Below, one piece after another: positions 1 through 9,688 of a stretch of DNA of 39,593 nucleotides (within the stretch, counting starts at the first letter, position 1; each line of letters begins with the position of its first letter). The notes below the pieces were generated by a model. That model saw only the letters and a program-made list of their open reading frames with translations, had not been told where the DNA came from and did no database searches. The translations under genes and the position numbers were made by a program. Source of the stretch: a virus; IMG/VR virus record IMGVR_UViG_3300005337_000013, positions 1-39,593 of that record. One strand, written 5' to 3'.

Positions 1-100
1 AAATCCTGAATATTATGTGGTTTATGCGAAGAAATACAGAGAATTAAATCGTGAATTGTTGCGACTAAAATCTAAAGAAACATTCATAAGAGATCGCGAT
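1..100. repeat. Terminal direct repeat, left copy (circular overlap)
   Basis: These 100 bases are identical to 39494-39593. An exact repeat only at the two ends, running through one reading frame, is what an assembler leaves when it closes a circular contig. The unique genome is therefore about 39,493 bp and circular or circularly permuted. A genuine 100-bp terminal redundancy is the alternative. Confidence 0.9.
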
Positions 101-475
101 AAACGTCTTAAACAAGGAAAAGAATCATATTATAAAAATCAGGATGAAATAGCAAAAAGACGAAAGGTTAAACGTGATAGTCCTGAAGCTCGAATAAAAG
201 AAAATCAAAGACAAAAAGAATGGAGAAATAGCAATCCTGAACTTTATAGGCAATATGTTCGCACTTGGCAAAAGAAAAATAGGGAAAAAAATAATGCACA
301 TGCCAAAGTTCATAGAGCTGTAGAAAATGGAACAATAATTCGTGGTAAAAGTTGTATGGAATGTGGTATGAATGCTAAAACAGAAGGTCACCATGAGGAT
401 TATTCGAAACCTCTTGAAGTGATATGGCTATGTAGATTATGCCATTCCAAAAAGATCGAAAAGGTGAAGGTGTAA
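2..475 (+). CDS. HNH homing-type endonuclease, C-terminal part (continues from 39363)
   Basis: This is the distal part of a gene cut by the window edge. Joined to 39363-39493 it encodes about 201 aa. The central part is a long, strongly basic, probably helical stretch. The C-terminal nuclease domain carries zinc-knuckle cysteines CMEC (residues about 162-165), the HH pair (174-175) and CRLCH (188-192), as in phage HNH endonucleases. A GTG at 17 could be called as a start, but it lies inside the continuous frame. The next gene starts only 7 nt after its stop. Free-standing HNH genes in phages are usually homing elements; the target is unknown. Confidence 0.88.
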   Translation, partial: NPEYYVVYAKKYRELNRELLRLKSKETFIRDRDKRLKQGKESYYKNQDEIAKRRKVKRDSPEARIKENQRQKEWRNSNPELYRQYVRTWQKKNREKNNAHAKVHRAVENGTIIRGKSCMECGMNAKTEGHHEDYSKPLEVIWLCRLCHSKKIEKVKV

Positions 476-482
476 TATCAAT

Positions 483-1688
483 TTGTTACAAGATATCATT
501 ACGTATGTCCGACGTATCATCAAGAGTCCATCTGATGCTGTAATTACAGATAATTTAATCATTGATTATATCAATAGATTTTACATCATGGATGTTGACG
601 CAAGAATGCAATTATTTGATATGAAGACAAAATATCAATTCCAGACACAGCCTGGAGTTGATAGATATAATATGCCTTTATATGATCTGCAAACCGAACC
701 TGGAAATCAAACAATAAACTATTATCCTGTTTATCAAGGATTTTTGGGACCAGCTTATATTAATGGTGTTCAGGTACAATTTCAGACTCAAAGGGAAAGT
801 TTTTTCAATATATTTCCAAATATTGTGCAAAGCTCATTTGTTTTAGGAACAGGAAATGGTAGTTCTGGTCCTTATACTTTGACATTTCCAATTTCACCTA
901 CTAATGCAATACCTCCAAATCCACCTATTAGTTCAATTGTTAGGGGACATGTAGATATTTCTGGTATTATTGCATCTGGTAATAATATTGATCCAATTAT
1001 AGGAACCAATTTAGATTTAAATGTACCATCTACAAGTATTTATCCAGCAGTATATTTCACGTCTACCGACTCAACAGGTGCAAATATTGTTATACAAGAT
1101 AGTGGACAGTTTCTAACTGGAAACGTCAATTATGGACTTTTAATGAGTCCAGGAACTGCACCGTTTGGATATTCAGCATTGCCAAATGGAGGATCATTAC
1201 CAAATCCATATGCAACCAATCAAAACACAATCAACTATTTTACTGGTGTTGCTACAAACGTCTATTTTCCTTCTGCTATACCTTCTGGGGTTAACATAAA
1301 TGGACAATGTTTGTTTTTTCAACCAGGATTACCAAGAGCAATATTGTTTTACAACAATGTTTTGACTCTAAGAACTGTACCTGACCGTCAATATCTTGTA
1401 GAACTTGATGCTTATCTAACTCCTGCTGCTTTCTTAAGTACCTCATCTGGAATCCAATTTGGATACATGTCTGAATATATTGCAAGAGGAGCGGCTCGTA
1501 AGATTCTTTCTGATACTGGAGATGTTGAGCAATTTATGTTCTATGAGCCTTTGTTTAGAGAGCAAGAGAATCTTGTTTGGAAGCGTTCACAAAGACAATG
1601 GACATCTACAAGAACACAGACGATTTATTCACAAGGGATGAATCAAGGACAAGCAGGATTTAATAATTTAGGCGCAACTTCTTTATAG
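483..1688 (+). CDS. Putative head-tail connector / tail tube-like structural protein
   Basis: 401 aa. The N-terminus (residues 1-60) is helical with an IIDYINRFYIMDVDARMQLF-type stretch. The C-terminus (about 330-400) is helical with YIARGAARKI and REQENLVWKRSQRQ. A Ser/Thr/Gly-rich beta insertion lies between. This plan resembles adaptor or tail tubular proteins next to capsid genes in podoviruses. The only start in phase is TTG 483, with AAGGTG about 11 nt upstream inside the end of the HNH gene. It may be a substitute start created when the HNH gene inserted. It begins a tightly packed run of virion genes. Confidence 0.6.
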   Translation: MLQDIITYVRRIIKSPSDAVITDNLIIDYINRFYIMDVDARMQLFDMKTKYQFQTQPGVDRYNMPLYDLQTEPGNQTINYYPVYQGFLGPAYINGVQVQFQTQRESFFNIFPNIVQSSFVLGTGNGSSGPYTLTFPISPTNAIPPNPPISSIVRGHVDISGIIASGNNIDPIIGTNLDLNVPSTSIYPAVYFTSTDSTGANIVIQDSGQFLTGNVNYGLLMSPGTAPFGYSALPNGGSLPNPYATNQNTINYFTGVATNVYFPSAIPSGVNINGQCLFFQPGLPRAILFYNNVLTLRTVPDRQYLVELDAYLTPAAFLSTSSGIQFGYMSEYIARGAARKILSDTGDVEQFMFYEPLFREQENLVWKRSQRQWTSTRTQTIYSQGMNQGQAGFNNLGATSL

Positions 1689-1695
1689 GATTAAC

Positions 1696-2349
1696 ATGAC
1701 CAATTTCACTTATAATCGAGACATACCAAATCCTCCGAATAATCCATCTCAAGATGTTCCTAGCATGAAGATCAACACTAATTCTATTGATGATCTTATT
1801 GCGGTTGATCACTATAGTTTTAATGTTACAAATGGTGGACTACATAAACAAGTTCAAATGCCATCAATTATTGGGGTACCTCCAGGATTAATTTCAAATA
1901 CAACAAATCTTTATGCTAATGCTGCCAATGGAGCATCTCAATTATTCTATACAAATGGAACTTCAGGTAATGGATATCAATTAACTAGATCAGATAATGC
2001 AAATTTTGGAACTTTTGGAACTTATACTTCCTATGGACCTCCCCCAGCAGGATTTACTCAAGATGGAGGATGGACTTTTTTACCAGGTGGATTATTATTT
2101 CAATATGGATTTTTTGGAAAAGTTGGAGATTTGGGGGGATCTGGAACAATTAAATTCCCAGTTGCATTCTCTCCTGGACCTACAAATGGTGTATTTTCAA
2201 TTAGTATGATTTTATATCGAAATAGTGCATCAGCAAATAGCGTGTTAGTTTTAGATACAACAGGTTCTCCAACTATTAGTGATTTTAAATTTATTGTTTC
2301 AAATAGTACTTCAAGTGATGGAATTTACTGGACTGCAATAGGAAAATAA
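1696..2349 (+). CDS. Tail fibre protein with gp53-like C-terminal domain
   Basis: 217 aa. The last 95 residues follow the pattern LPGGLLFQYG...TIKFPVAFSPGP...WTAIGK, typical of the C-terminal receptor or trimerisation domain of short tail fibres (gp53-like family). The first about 100 residues are Asn/Pro/Gly-rich and probably attach the protein to the tail. The start is ATG 1696 behind AGGATTAAC. The stop codon shares one base with the ATG of the next gene, implying translational coupling. Host-surface contact is inferred from family. Confidence 0.65.
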   Translation: MTNFTYNRDIPNPPNNPSQDVPSMKINTNSIDDLIAVDHYSFNVTNGGLHKQVQMPSIIGVPPGLISNTTNLYANAANGASQLFYTNGTSGNGYQLTRSDNANFGTFGTYTSYGPPPAGFTQDGGWTFLPGGLLFQYGFFGKVGDLGGSGTIKFPVAFSPGPTNGVFSISMILYRNSASANSVLVLDTTGSPTISDFKFIVSNSTSSDGIYWTAIGK

Positions 2350-5345
2350 TGGGCGAAAAAATAGTTGTTGGTCCAATTAATAAAGGTTTAAAGAACGATC
2401 GGACAGCTTTTGTGATCGACAACGATTCTTTTCCAACATTAATTAATGCTTATCAATGGAGAGGACGTGTTAAAAGAAAACGAGGCACCTCTTTTTTAGG
2501 AAGATTACAAAGGTATTATGCATCATCAGACACTACTTATAATGATGGTAGTGCAACGCTCACTTTAAATGGAAGTGGTATTGGAAACTTAATTTCTGGA
2601 TTCACTTTAGAAATTGATGCTAATATAGTACCAGGAACTGTCACAATTACAGATACAATGACTCTTGTTGTATATACTGACGCAGCAATGGATGGTACAT
2701 TATCTCCAAGTGGTACAATCAATTATGCAACAGGTCAAATAACAATTCTATCATCTGCAAATGATACGATGAGTGCTGTATTTGTATATTATCCAAACCT
2801 TCCTGTAATGGGTTTAGAAGATCTAGCTTTAAATTCTAATCAATTTCCAGGTACTTTAGCTTTTGATACAACATTTTCTTATAATATTAGCCCGATTTAC
2901 CCATATCCAATAAACGACGTAACATTCTATAAGAATCCTCAGTCAGGAACATATCCAGGATATGTTCAAAAAACAATTTGGAAAAGATTTCATTGGAATG
3001 GAGCTAACTATCAACAGTTTTGGACAGTAAATTATCAAGGCGCTTTATGGGTTACCAATGGTGTAAATGTACCTTTTTCAATTACAAATGTTGGAATGCA
3101 ATATAAATTAATAACTAATGTGGTTATTGATGCAGTTGGACCACCTGCCTTAGTTACAATAACAATTGCAAACCATGGTTTAGTAATAGGTGACTTTGTA
3201 TTTATCAATGAAGTCCAAGGAATAACAGGAATTAATTTTCAAACAGGTTATGTCGTAGCAGTTTTTGGAATAAATTCATTTCAAGTAGAATTTCCGAATG
3301 CAACTTTAGGTGGTGCTTACACAACTGGTGGAATAGTTCAATATCTAACAAATAATGCAGATCACACGCTAGACTGTATAAAATGGTATGATGGAGATCC
3401 AACTGATGGAAATCCAACAAGTCCAACTTTTGTTCCTGGAAAAGGTTGGGTAAATTTTGCGCCACCATTGTCTAGAGAGATTTTTTCTGTAGCAAATCTC
3501 CCAGAGGCACAATATTATTTGGCAGGCGCTAAAATGATTGTTCCTTTTAAGGATAGATTGCTTTTCTTAGGACCAGTTGTACAGACTTCAGCGCCAGGTA
3601 GTCAAATTTATCTTCCAGATACGATTGTTTTTAGCCAAAATGGAACAACGTACTATACAGCATCCTTTACTGGAGATCCTTCTTTAGCTACAACAGTATT
3701 TACTCCTATCCTTGTTCCGACAAATGAAACAGCAACACCAACAGCTTTTTGGGAGGATCAAACAGGATTTGGTGGATTTTTAACTGCTGGTATATCTCAA
3801 GCTATGGTGACCTCATCTTCTAATGAAGATGTTATAATCATTGGTTTTGACCCATATATTCAAGCCAGATTGATTTATACGGGCAATGACATACTTCCCT
3901 TTAACCTATTTGTCATCAATTCTGAACTTGGATCATCAAGCACGTTCTCGACGGTTAATATGGATCAGGGTGTGATTACTAGAGGCGCTCGAGGATTTAT
4001 CATTACAACTCAAACAAACGCACAAAGAATCGATTTAGAAATACCAGATGAAGTATTCGAAATCAATCTTACCAATAATGGTACAGAAAGAATGTGTGCC
4101 CAAAGGGATTTCATCAACGAATGGATTTATTTCACCTATCCTGTAAATGATATTAATACGGTATTTCCAAATCAAACCCTACAATATAACTATAGAGATA
4201 GTTCTTGGGCCATATTCTTTGAAACATATACTACATATGGATCATTTAGAGAACAAACTGGATTTACATGGGCCACATCCGGAGCTTTCTTTTCTTCATG
4301 GAACGTTTGGAATCAACCTTGGAAAGCTGGGTCATCTACTTTACTTCAACAAAAAGTGATTGCAGGTAATCAACAAGGATTTATTGTCTTTCGAGATGAA
4401 GGAACAAATGAATCTCAATCATTACAAGTAAGTAATATATCTGGAAGTACGGTAACATCAGCAAATCATAATTTAAACGAAGATGATTTTATTGTGATAA
4501 ATGGAGCCTTAGGAACTATCGGTCCATTTATAAATGGAAGAATATTTCAGGTGTCCCCAACCATAAATGTAAATTCTTTTGTTTTAGATCCAAATTTAGA
4601 TGGCACTGGAACTTATCTTGGTGGCGCTACAATTACAAGGCTTTATCGTCCATATATTCAAACAAAACAGTTTCCAGTTGCTTGGGGAATGGGAAGAAAG
4701 GTAAGAATTGGAGTTCAACAATATCTATTCACAACAACTCCAGCTGGTCAAATTCAACTTCTTATTTTCTTAAGCCAAGATGATAATAATCCATATAATA
4801 TTGGTCCTATAGTTCCTAGCATTAGTCCTCTAAATAGTGCACTTATTTATAGTACTAACATGTACACATGTCCTGAAGGAACTAATTTAGGTTTAACTCC
4901 AGCAAATATTAATTTGCAGATACCCACATCCATATCTCAATCACAAACATGGCATAGAATGAATACATCATTGATTGGAGATACTGTGCAAATAGGGTTT
5001 ACACTTTCAGATGATCAAATGAAAGAGTTATCTGTTTCTGGAAATCCAATAGCAATAACTGGAGCATCTCAAACAAATCCTGCAGTTTTGAACTCAACAG
5101 CACAATTTTCTGCTGGACAATTCATTAAAATAACTGGTGTAAGAGGAATGACAGAGTTAAATAATAATATTTATTATGTAATTTCTTCTTCACCAACCCA
5201 GGTAACTATACAGGTAGATGCAACAACATTTACTCCTTATATTTCAGGTGGAATTTCCACTCCAGTTGCATTTAACAATCAATTTGCAGAAATTGAGCTT
5301 CATGGTTTCATTTTGGATGTCTCGCCATCACAACTTCTTGTATAG
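2349..5345 (+). CDS. Large tail/stabilisation protein with FCCH-like modules
   Basis: 998 aa, the longest gene here. The N-terminal 50 residues (GPINKGLKNDRTAFVIDND, then a basic RGRVKRKRG run) look like the arm of a tail-hub or DNA-stabilisation protein. Three segments resemble the beta-barrel module known from the FCCH domain of E1 enzymes and seen in phage tail proteins: about residues 260-327, 690-762 and 900-970, with NHGLVIGDFVFI, NHNLNEDDFIVING and IKITGVRGMTELN as markers. The rest is beta-rich. Its place after the connector and before ejection-type genes suits a tail needle or hub component. Confidence 0.6.
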   Translation: MGEKIVVGPINKGLKNDRTAFVIDNDSFPTLINAYQWRGRVKRKRGTSFLGRLQRYYASSDTTYNDGSATLTLNGSGIGNLISGFTLEIDANIVPGTVTITDTMTLVVYTDAAMDGTLSPSGTINYATGQITILSSANDTMSAVFVYYPNLPVMGLEDLALNSNQFPGTLAFDTTFSYNISPIYPYPINDVTFYKNPQSGTYPGYVQKTIWKRFHWNGANYQQFWTVNYQGALWVTNGVNVPFSITNVGMQYKLITNVVIDAVGPPALVTITIANHGLVIGDFVFINEVQGITGINFQTGYVVAVFGINSFQVEFPNATLGGAYTTGGIVQYLTNNADHTLDCIKWYDGDPTDGNPTSPTFVPGKGWVNFAPPLSREIFSVANLPEAQYYLAGAKMIVPFKDRLLFLGPVVQTSAPGSQIYLPDTIVFSQNGTTYYTASFTGDPSLATTVFTPILVPTNETATPTAFWEDQTGFGGFLTAGISQAMVTSSSNEDVIIIGFDPYIQARLIYTGNDILPFNLFVINSELGSSSTFSTVNMDQGVITRGARGFIITTQTNAQRIDLEIPDEVFEINLTNNGTERMCAQRDFINEWIYFTYPVNDINTVFPNQTLQYNYRDSSWAIFFETYTTYGSFREQTGFTWATSGAFFSSWNVWNQPWKAGSSTLLQQKVIAGNQQGFIVFRDEGTNESQSLQVSNISGSTVTSANHNLNEDDFIVINGALGTIGPFINGRIFQVSPTINVNSFVLDPNLDGTGTYLGGATITRLYRPYIQTKQFPVAWGMGRKVRIGVQQYLFTTTPAGQIQLLIFLSQDDNNPYNIGPIVPSISPLNSALIYSTNMYTCPEGTNLGLTPANINLQIPTSISQSQTWHRMNTSLIGDTVQIGFTLSDDQMKELSVSGNPIAITGASQTNPAVLNSTAQFSAGQFIKITGVRGMTELNNNIYYVISSSPTQVTIQVDATTFTPYISGGISTPVAFNNQFAEIELHGFILDVSPSQLLV

Positions 5346-5351
5346 GTAATC

Positions 5352-5822
5352 ATGTCGAGCAATATTGTAAATCAAGTAGCATATCTAAGAACTTCAAGAG
5401 AGTTTCCAGATGAGATATATCAATTATCAATTGAAGTTAACAGAGCATATATTGATATTGCAAATGCCGTTAATCAAAGAACTATTTCGATTTTTTCGGT
5501 GAACCGTCCATCAGTAACAGGAGAGAGTTGGTATTTATTTCAAAATCAAAGACAGCAAACTTTTCGTCAAGTTTATACATTTACAACAACAACAGCTATA
5601 AATCATGGGATAAATGTTGTAGATCCAAACCAATTTACTTCTTGTTATGGTAGTTATACAAACGGAACAAATTCATTTGGTTTGATTTTTGGGACTACTG
5701 TTGCAATTGCTGGTCAGATTTCCTTTTATATAACATCTACTCAAATTGTTTTTGTTTTAGGTGCAGGTGCTCCAGCTTTAACAAAAGGAAAAATAGTTCT
5801 TCATTGGTTATCACAGGTTTAA
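5352..5822 (+). CDS. Small conserved virion-associated protein
   Basis: 156 aa. It starts at ATG 5352 behind GGTAATC. The N-terminus YLRTSREFPDEIYQLSIEVN is an amphipathic helix, followed by VNRAYIDIANAVNQRTI. The C-terminal half is beta-rich. No enzyme motif, signal peptide or membrane segment is visible. It sits between the large tail protein and the ejection-type genes on the same strand, so a tail or internal virion role is likely. I do not recognise a named family. Confidence 0.55.
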   Translation: MSSNIVNQVAYLRTSREFPDEIYQLSIEVNRAYIDIANAVNQRTISIFSVNRPSVTGESWYLFQNQRQQTFRQVYTFTTTTAINHGINVVDPNQFTSCYGSYTNGTNSFGLIFGTTVAIAGQISFYITSTQIVFVLGAGAPALTKGKIVLHWLSQV

Positions 5823-5867
5823 TTTAATTCTTGACAGTGATAATCTAAAATAAACTTGAGGTTTTCT

Positions 5868-6509
5868 ATGTCTTCTTCTCTATATGGTGGTAGGGGTCCC
5901 AGTGCTTCTGAATTACAAGGTTCATCTACTGGATTAAGTCCAATGAAAAACAAAACACCTTCTGGTTATAGTTTAGGAAGAATGCAACAGTTTACTCCTG
6001 AGCAAATGCAATTATTTCAACAAATGTTTTCGCAAGTTTCTCCTGATAGTTATTTATCTAAATTAGCAGGTGGTGATCAAGAAACTTTTAATCAAATGGA
6101 AGAACCATCTTTAAGACAATTTTCTGAATTACAGGGTAATATTGCTTCTCGTTTTAGTGGACCTGGTGGTGGAGGTAATCAACTTGCTTTAGGAGGTAGA
6201 AGAAGTAGCGGATTTCAAAACACTATGAGTGCAGCATCTTCTGACTTTGCTTCCCAATTACAATCACAAAGACAAAACTTACAAAGACAAGCTTTACAAG
6301 ATCTAATGGGCCTAAGTAGTAATTTATTAGGCCAAAGACCATTCGACAATTTTCTTGTTAAAAAGGATAGGAAACCTTCATTCCTACAAAGCTTATTTGG
6401 AGGAGCAGCTCCTATTGCTGGTGCTGTTGGTGGTGGAATGCTTGGTGGTCCTATGGGATCAGTTGCAGGATATCAAGCAGGACAATCTTTTGGTCAAGCA
6501 TTTCAATAA
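5868..6509 (+). CDS. Putative internal virion / ejection protein
   Basis: 213 aa, starting at ATG 5868 with GAGG 6 nt upstream; an in-frame TTG at 5856 lies before that site and is less likely. The centre is Gln- and Met-rich helix (LQSQRQNLQRQALQDLM). The C-terminus has a glycine-rich hydrophobic segment, GAAPIAGAVGGGMLGG, able to enter a membrane. Small Gln-rich helical proteins with such a tail, in runs of three, are typical of podovirus ejection proteins. Position before two more helical proteins supports this; sequence homology is not demonstrated. Confidence 0.5.
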   Translation: MSSSLYGGRGPSASELQGSSTGLSPMKNKTPSGYSLGRMQQFTPEQMQLFQQMFSQVSPDSYLSKLAGGDQETFNQMEEPSLRQFSELQGNIASRFSGPGGGGNQLALGGRRSSGFQNTMSAASSDFASQLQSQRQNLQRQALQDLMGLSSNLLGQRPFDNFLVKKDRKPSFLQSLFGGAAPIAGAVGGGMLGGPMGSVAGYQAGQSFGQAFQ

Positions 6510-6518
6510 GGATTTATC

Positions 6519-7715
6519 ATGGTACAAATAATCGACGAGAACAAAAAACCATCCTTTATGCAAAGACTTGGAAAAGGTTTAGCCGGAGCTGGAGAATCAG
6601 CTGGTAGATCCTATGCAGAAAGACTTATGCAACAAGAGCAACTTGGTAAGCAACAACAACAATTATCCCAAGAAAATGCTGCAGCTTTAAAAATGGGAAT
6701 AGATCTTTCGGGTATTAATGATCCAAAGATGCGTCAATTAGCTGTTCAAATGCATATGCAAGGTGGAAATCAAAGAGATATTGAGAAGTTAAGACAAGAA
6801 GGAAAGCGAGGCCTTTTACAGGAAAAACAAGGATTTCTTAATCAAATTTTAGGACAAGGATCCCAACAACAACCTCAAGAAATGGGAACAGAATCCCAAT
6901 TTCCTCAAGGATTTAACCCAGCACAAGTTTCAGATGCAGATATTGCAAGAGCTTCAGCAATCGATCCAGTTCTTGGTAGAGAATTAAGAGCTGCTAAAGA
7001 TACGGCTTTAAGAGAAAGACGTTTTGAACGTGAGTTTGAAGAAAAACAAAAATTAAGATCTCCTGAACATCAAAGAGAACAAAGAGTAACGGCAGCTCAA
7101 GCTGCTTCAGATGTAAAATATAATCAAGAACTTCAATCTGCTCATAAGCAACATGAAATAAAAACACAAACTCTTGATCGTTTAGAACAATTAAATAAAA
7201 AAGGTGTCACTGGTAAACCTTATGAAAAATTGTTAGAAAAAGCAGGTTTGGTTAATTTGACATCAGAAGGTCGAAGAGAATTTGCTGCAGATGTTAAAAA
7301 CCTCATTACAGACATCAGATCAATACTTGGTGGACAGTTTTCAACCTTTGAATTTCAAACTATTTTGAACGCGTATCCAAGTGCGGATTTTAGTAAAACA
7401 GCTAATGATGCAATCATAAAAAATCTTAAAGATTTCCAAGATATTCGGAACCAAGAATTCAAAATTGCAAAGGATATTAAAAAAGAAAATAAAGGTAAGA
7501 TTCCTGAAGATTTTCAATCAATGGTAAATGAACGTTTAGAACAATATGCTCAAAGTAGATTACCAGAGATTAAGGCTAATGCTCAAAAAATAATGAATGA
7601 AGAATATGGAATCCCTGAAGGAAATGTTTTAATGTTTGATCCACAAGGTGAACCTTTGAATGTTTCACCTCAAGAAGTTGAAAGATACCAATCTTTAGGA
7701 GCTACTTTACCATGA
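6519..7715 (+). CDS. Putative internal virion / ejection protein, coiled coil
   Basis: 398 aa, with ATG 6519 after AGGATTTATC. The protein is almost entirely charged helix, with long Gln/Glu/Lys-rich coiled-coil stretches around residues 30-110 and 150-230. No catalytic motif or signal peptide is visible. The stop overlaps the next start by 4 nt (ATGA), so the pair is translationally coupled. Composition and place suggest a protein stored in the head or ejected with DNA, like the P22 and T7 internal proteins; this is inference. Confidence 0.5.
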   Translation: MVQIIDENKKPSFMQRLGKGLAGAGESAGRSYAERLMQQEQLGKQQQQLSQENAAALKMGIDLSGINDPKMRQLAVQMHMQGGNQRDIEKLRQEGKRGLLQEKQGFLNQILGQGSQQQPQEMGTESQFPQGFNPAQVSDADIARASAIDPVLGRELRAAKDTALRERRFEREFEEKQKLRSPEHQREQRVTAAQAASDVKYNQELQSAHKQHEIKTQTLDRLEQLNKKGVTGKPYEKLLEKAGLVNLTSEGRREFAADVKNLITDIRSILGGQFSTFEFQTILNAYPSADFSKTANDAIIKNLKDFQDIRNQEFKIAKDIKKENKGKIPEDFQSMVNERLEQYAQSRLPEIKANAQKIMNEEYGIPEGNVLMFDPQGEPLNVSPQEVERYQSLGATLP

Positions 7716-9040
7716 TGCCGGAAGAAGACCCTTTTGCATCTGTAAGAATTAGACAAAATAAGATCGAACCAATTCAACAAGAGTCGATTCAAGAAGTACC
7801 CATTGAACAATCTAAAGAATCTTCTGAAGATCCTTTTGCATCTGCTAGAATAAAAAAGGCAGAAGGTTTTCCTTTTCTTTATGAAACTGGAAGACATGCA
7901 ACAAGAGTTGCTTCTAGGATAGCTGAAACTATTGGTGGAATCCCTGGTGATATATCAAATCTCATTCAAAGTGGTGTATTTTCTGGTTTAGAAAGTATTG
8001 TTGGTCATAAACTTTCTGATGAAGGAAGAGAAGAATCAAAAAAATATAGAGCCCCAACAACTAAAGAACTTAAAGAATTGTCTGAAAGTATTTCTGGTGG
8101 TTTTACTTCCCCTGAATCAGATATTGAAAAAACAGTTGATGAATATGTTGAGACTGCATCTTCATTACTTGGCCCAATGAAATTCAGAAAGGCATTAGGT
8201 GTTGCTTTGGGTTCTCAATTATCTAAAGAAGGTGTCAAAACCTTAGGTTTAGGAGAAACATCCCAAGAATCTGCAAAACTTGGTACTATGTTAATGTTAA
8301 CTACTTTGAATCCAGGTGGCGCTATGAGATATGCTTCTAGTCAATATCAAAAAGCAAATGAATTAGCTAAAGGCGCTTCAATAAATGCTAGAAATCTAGA
8401 GAGTAATCTTTCTAATCTTCTAACTGATCTTAAAAAAGGTGTCTCTACCACTTCTAAAACTTCTGTAATTAAACCAGCAGAAGAGTTAATTGGGAAAATT
8501 AATAATGGGAAAATTCCTGTTTTAGAACTTACAGCAGCTAAGAGAGATCTTAATACTATCATGAAAGATCCATCAGTACTTATGCGAGAAAAAAAAATGC
8601 TAAAGGTTGTGGGAAAAGAAATTGATAATGCAATTAAGCCTTATGAAATAACCAATCCAGCATTTTCAAAAGCTTACAGGCCGGCTAATGAAATTTATGG
8701 TGCTGTTTCACAGGGAACAAAAGCGTATGATTTCATAAAAAGAAGTTTAGGAGCTAAGTCGATTTTAGGATCCATTGTTGCAGAAACAGCTTTAGGACAT
8801 CCTGAATATGTTATACCTACTTTAACTGGCATGGCTTCAATTGGTGCTGCTGCTAAAACAGGAGATTTCTTAGTTAGATTAGGAAAAAGTAAAGAATTAC
8901 AAAAATATTATTTAAAATCTATTTCAGCAGCTTTAAAAGAAGATTTGCCAGCCTTAAGACTTTATGCAGATAAATTCGAAGAAGAATTTAATCGAGATAA
9001 TCTTTCGGATCAGAATTCTCGATCCAATAAGACAAAATAA
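7712..9040 (+). CDS. Putative internal virion / ejection protein
   Basis: 442 aa. The start ATG 7712 overlaps the previous stop, with GGAG upstream. The N-terminus holds a duplicated DPFASxRI motif (near residues 6 and 41). It is followed by amphipathic and weakly hydrophobic segments (GGIPGDISNLIQSGVFSGLE; IPTLTGMASIGAAAK) and a charged C-terminus. It is the third helical protein of a coupled trio and the last plus-strand gene before the minus-strand cassette. No lytic transglycosylase or peptidase motif was seen. Confidence 0.5.
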   Translation: MMPEEDPFASVRIRQNKIEPIQQESIQEVPIEQSKESSEDPFASARIKKAEGFPFLYETGRHATRVASRIAETIGGIPGDISNLIQSGVFSGLESIVGHKLSDEGREESKKYRAPTTKELKELSESISGGFTSPESDIEKTVDEYVETASSLLGPMKFRKALGVALGSQLSKEGVKTLGLGETSQESAKLGTMLMLTTLNPGGAMRYASSQYQKANELAKGASINARNLESNLSNLLTDLKKGVSTTSKTSVIKPAEELIGKINNGKIPVLELTAAKRDLNTIMKDPSVLMREKKMLKVVGKEIDNAIKPYEITNPAFSKAYRPANEIYGAVSQGTKAYDFIKRSLGAKSILGSIVAETALGHPEYVIPTLTGMASIGAAAKTGDFLVRLGKSKELQKYYLKSISAALKEDLPALRLYADKFEEEFNRDNLSDQNSRSNKTK

Positions 9041-9082
9041 GTGCTAATGGTATTCCTATTATTATGTGAATCATTTTTTATC

Positions 9083-9586
9083 CTATATGTGTTTCCAGGT
9101 AATTTTTCTTACAATATAACTCATCGTACTTGATCTTAATCCAAAAATTTTGCAAAGCTCAGAATTTGATTTTCCATTCGAAGACAATTCTCTAATTTTT
9201 AAAACATCTTCATTTTTTAATTTAGCATGTCTATTTTTTTCGCCTAGGCCTTTCTTTTCTCTTTTACGTTCCCTCATTTCATTTATATTATCTTGTGCAG
9301 TTCCTAAATGGAGATGGTCAGGATTGACACATAAGGGAACATCGCAGTAATGCAAAACTTGAAGATTATTATGAATTTCACCTTTCCATAATCTATATGA
9401 TAATCTATGAGCTAGAATTTTTCGTTTTTTCCCATCTAATTTTGAAGAAGTTAAACCATACATTTTCTTTGGTTCACACTTATATCCTTGCCAAATCCAG
9501 CAACCTTTTTCGTCTTTTTTCACAGTATTTAACATTCTATTTTTAGTATAATCCAGATATTGATGGAAAGACATAGTGTTATCCAT
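9083..9586 (-). CDS. HNH endonuclease with C-terminal helix-turn-helix
   Basis: 167 aa. The nuclease core is HRLSYRLWKG followed by LHYCDVPLCVNPDHLHLG, the HNH_3 layout of free-standing phage homing endonucleases. After GEKNRHAKLKNEDVLKIREL comes a helix-turn-helix (SNSELCKIFGLRSSTMSYIV) that probably reads the target. The start is ATG 9586 with a GGATTG upstream; Met5 is an alternative. It is the last gene of the minus-strand cassette and converges on the plus-strand ejection genes. Confidence 0.88.
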   Translation of the reverse strand: MDNTMSFHQYLDYTKNRMLNTVKKDEKGCWIWQGYKCEPKKMYGLTSSKLDGKKRKILAHRLSYRLWKGEIHNNLQVLHYCDVPLCVNPDHLHLGTAQDNINEMRERKREKKGLGEKNRHAKLKNEDVLKIRELSSNGKSNSELCKIFGLRSSTMSYIVRKITWKHI

Positions 9587-9588
9587 AA

Positions 9589-9687
9589 TTAATCAATCCA
9601 GGTATCTGGATGCCCCTCAAATTTACTTTCTCTAGATAAAAAAAATAACACAAAACAAAATATAAAAAAACTTGTTGGGATATACAT
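9589..9687 (-). CDS. 32-aa single-pass membrane peptide
   Basis: A very short gene with good signals: ATG 9687 preceded by GAGGAG and starting 1 nt after the stop of the upstream gene. Residues 5-18 form a Phe/Leu-rich membrane helix, followed by a charged tail (SRESKFEGHPDTWID). It sits between a small membrane protein and the HNH gene. A lysis accessory or partner of the SPFH protein is possible; function unknown. Confidence 0.5.
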   Translation of the reverse strand: MYIPTSFFIFCFVLFFLSRESKFEGHPDTWID

Positions 9688-9688
9688 T

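Noticed and set aside
5831-5856. TTGACA...TAAACT as a promoter before 5868
   Set aside because: The spacing is 14 bp and the implied start would fall on the ribosome-binding site; the gene is amply served by the operon.
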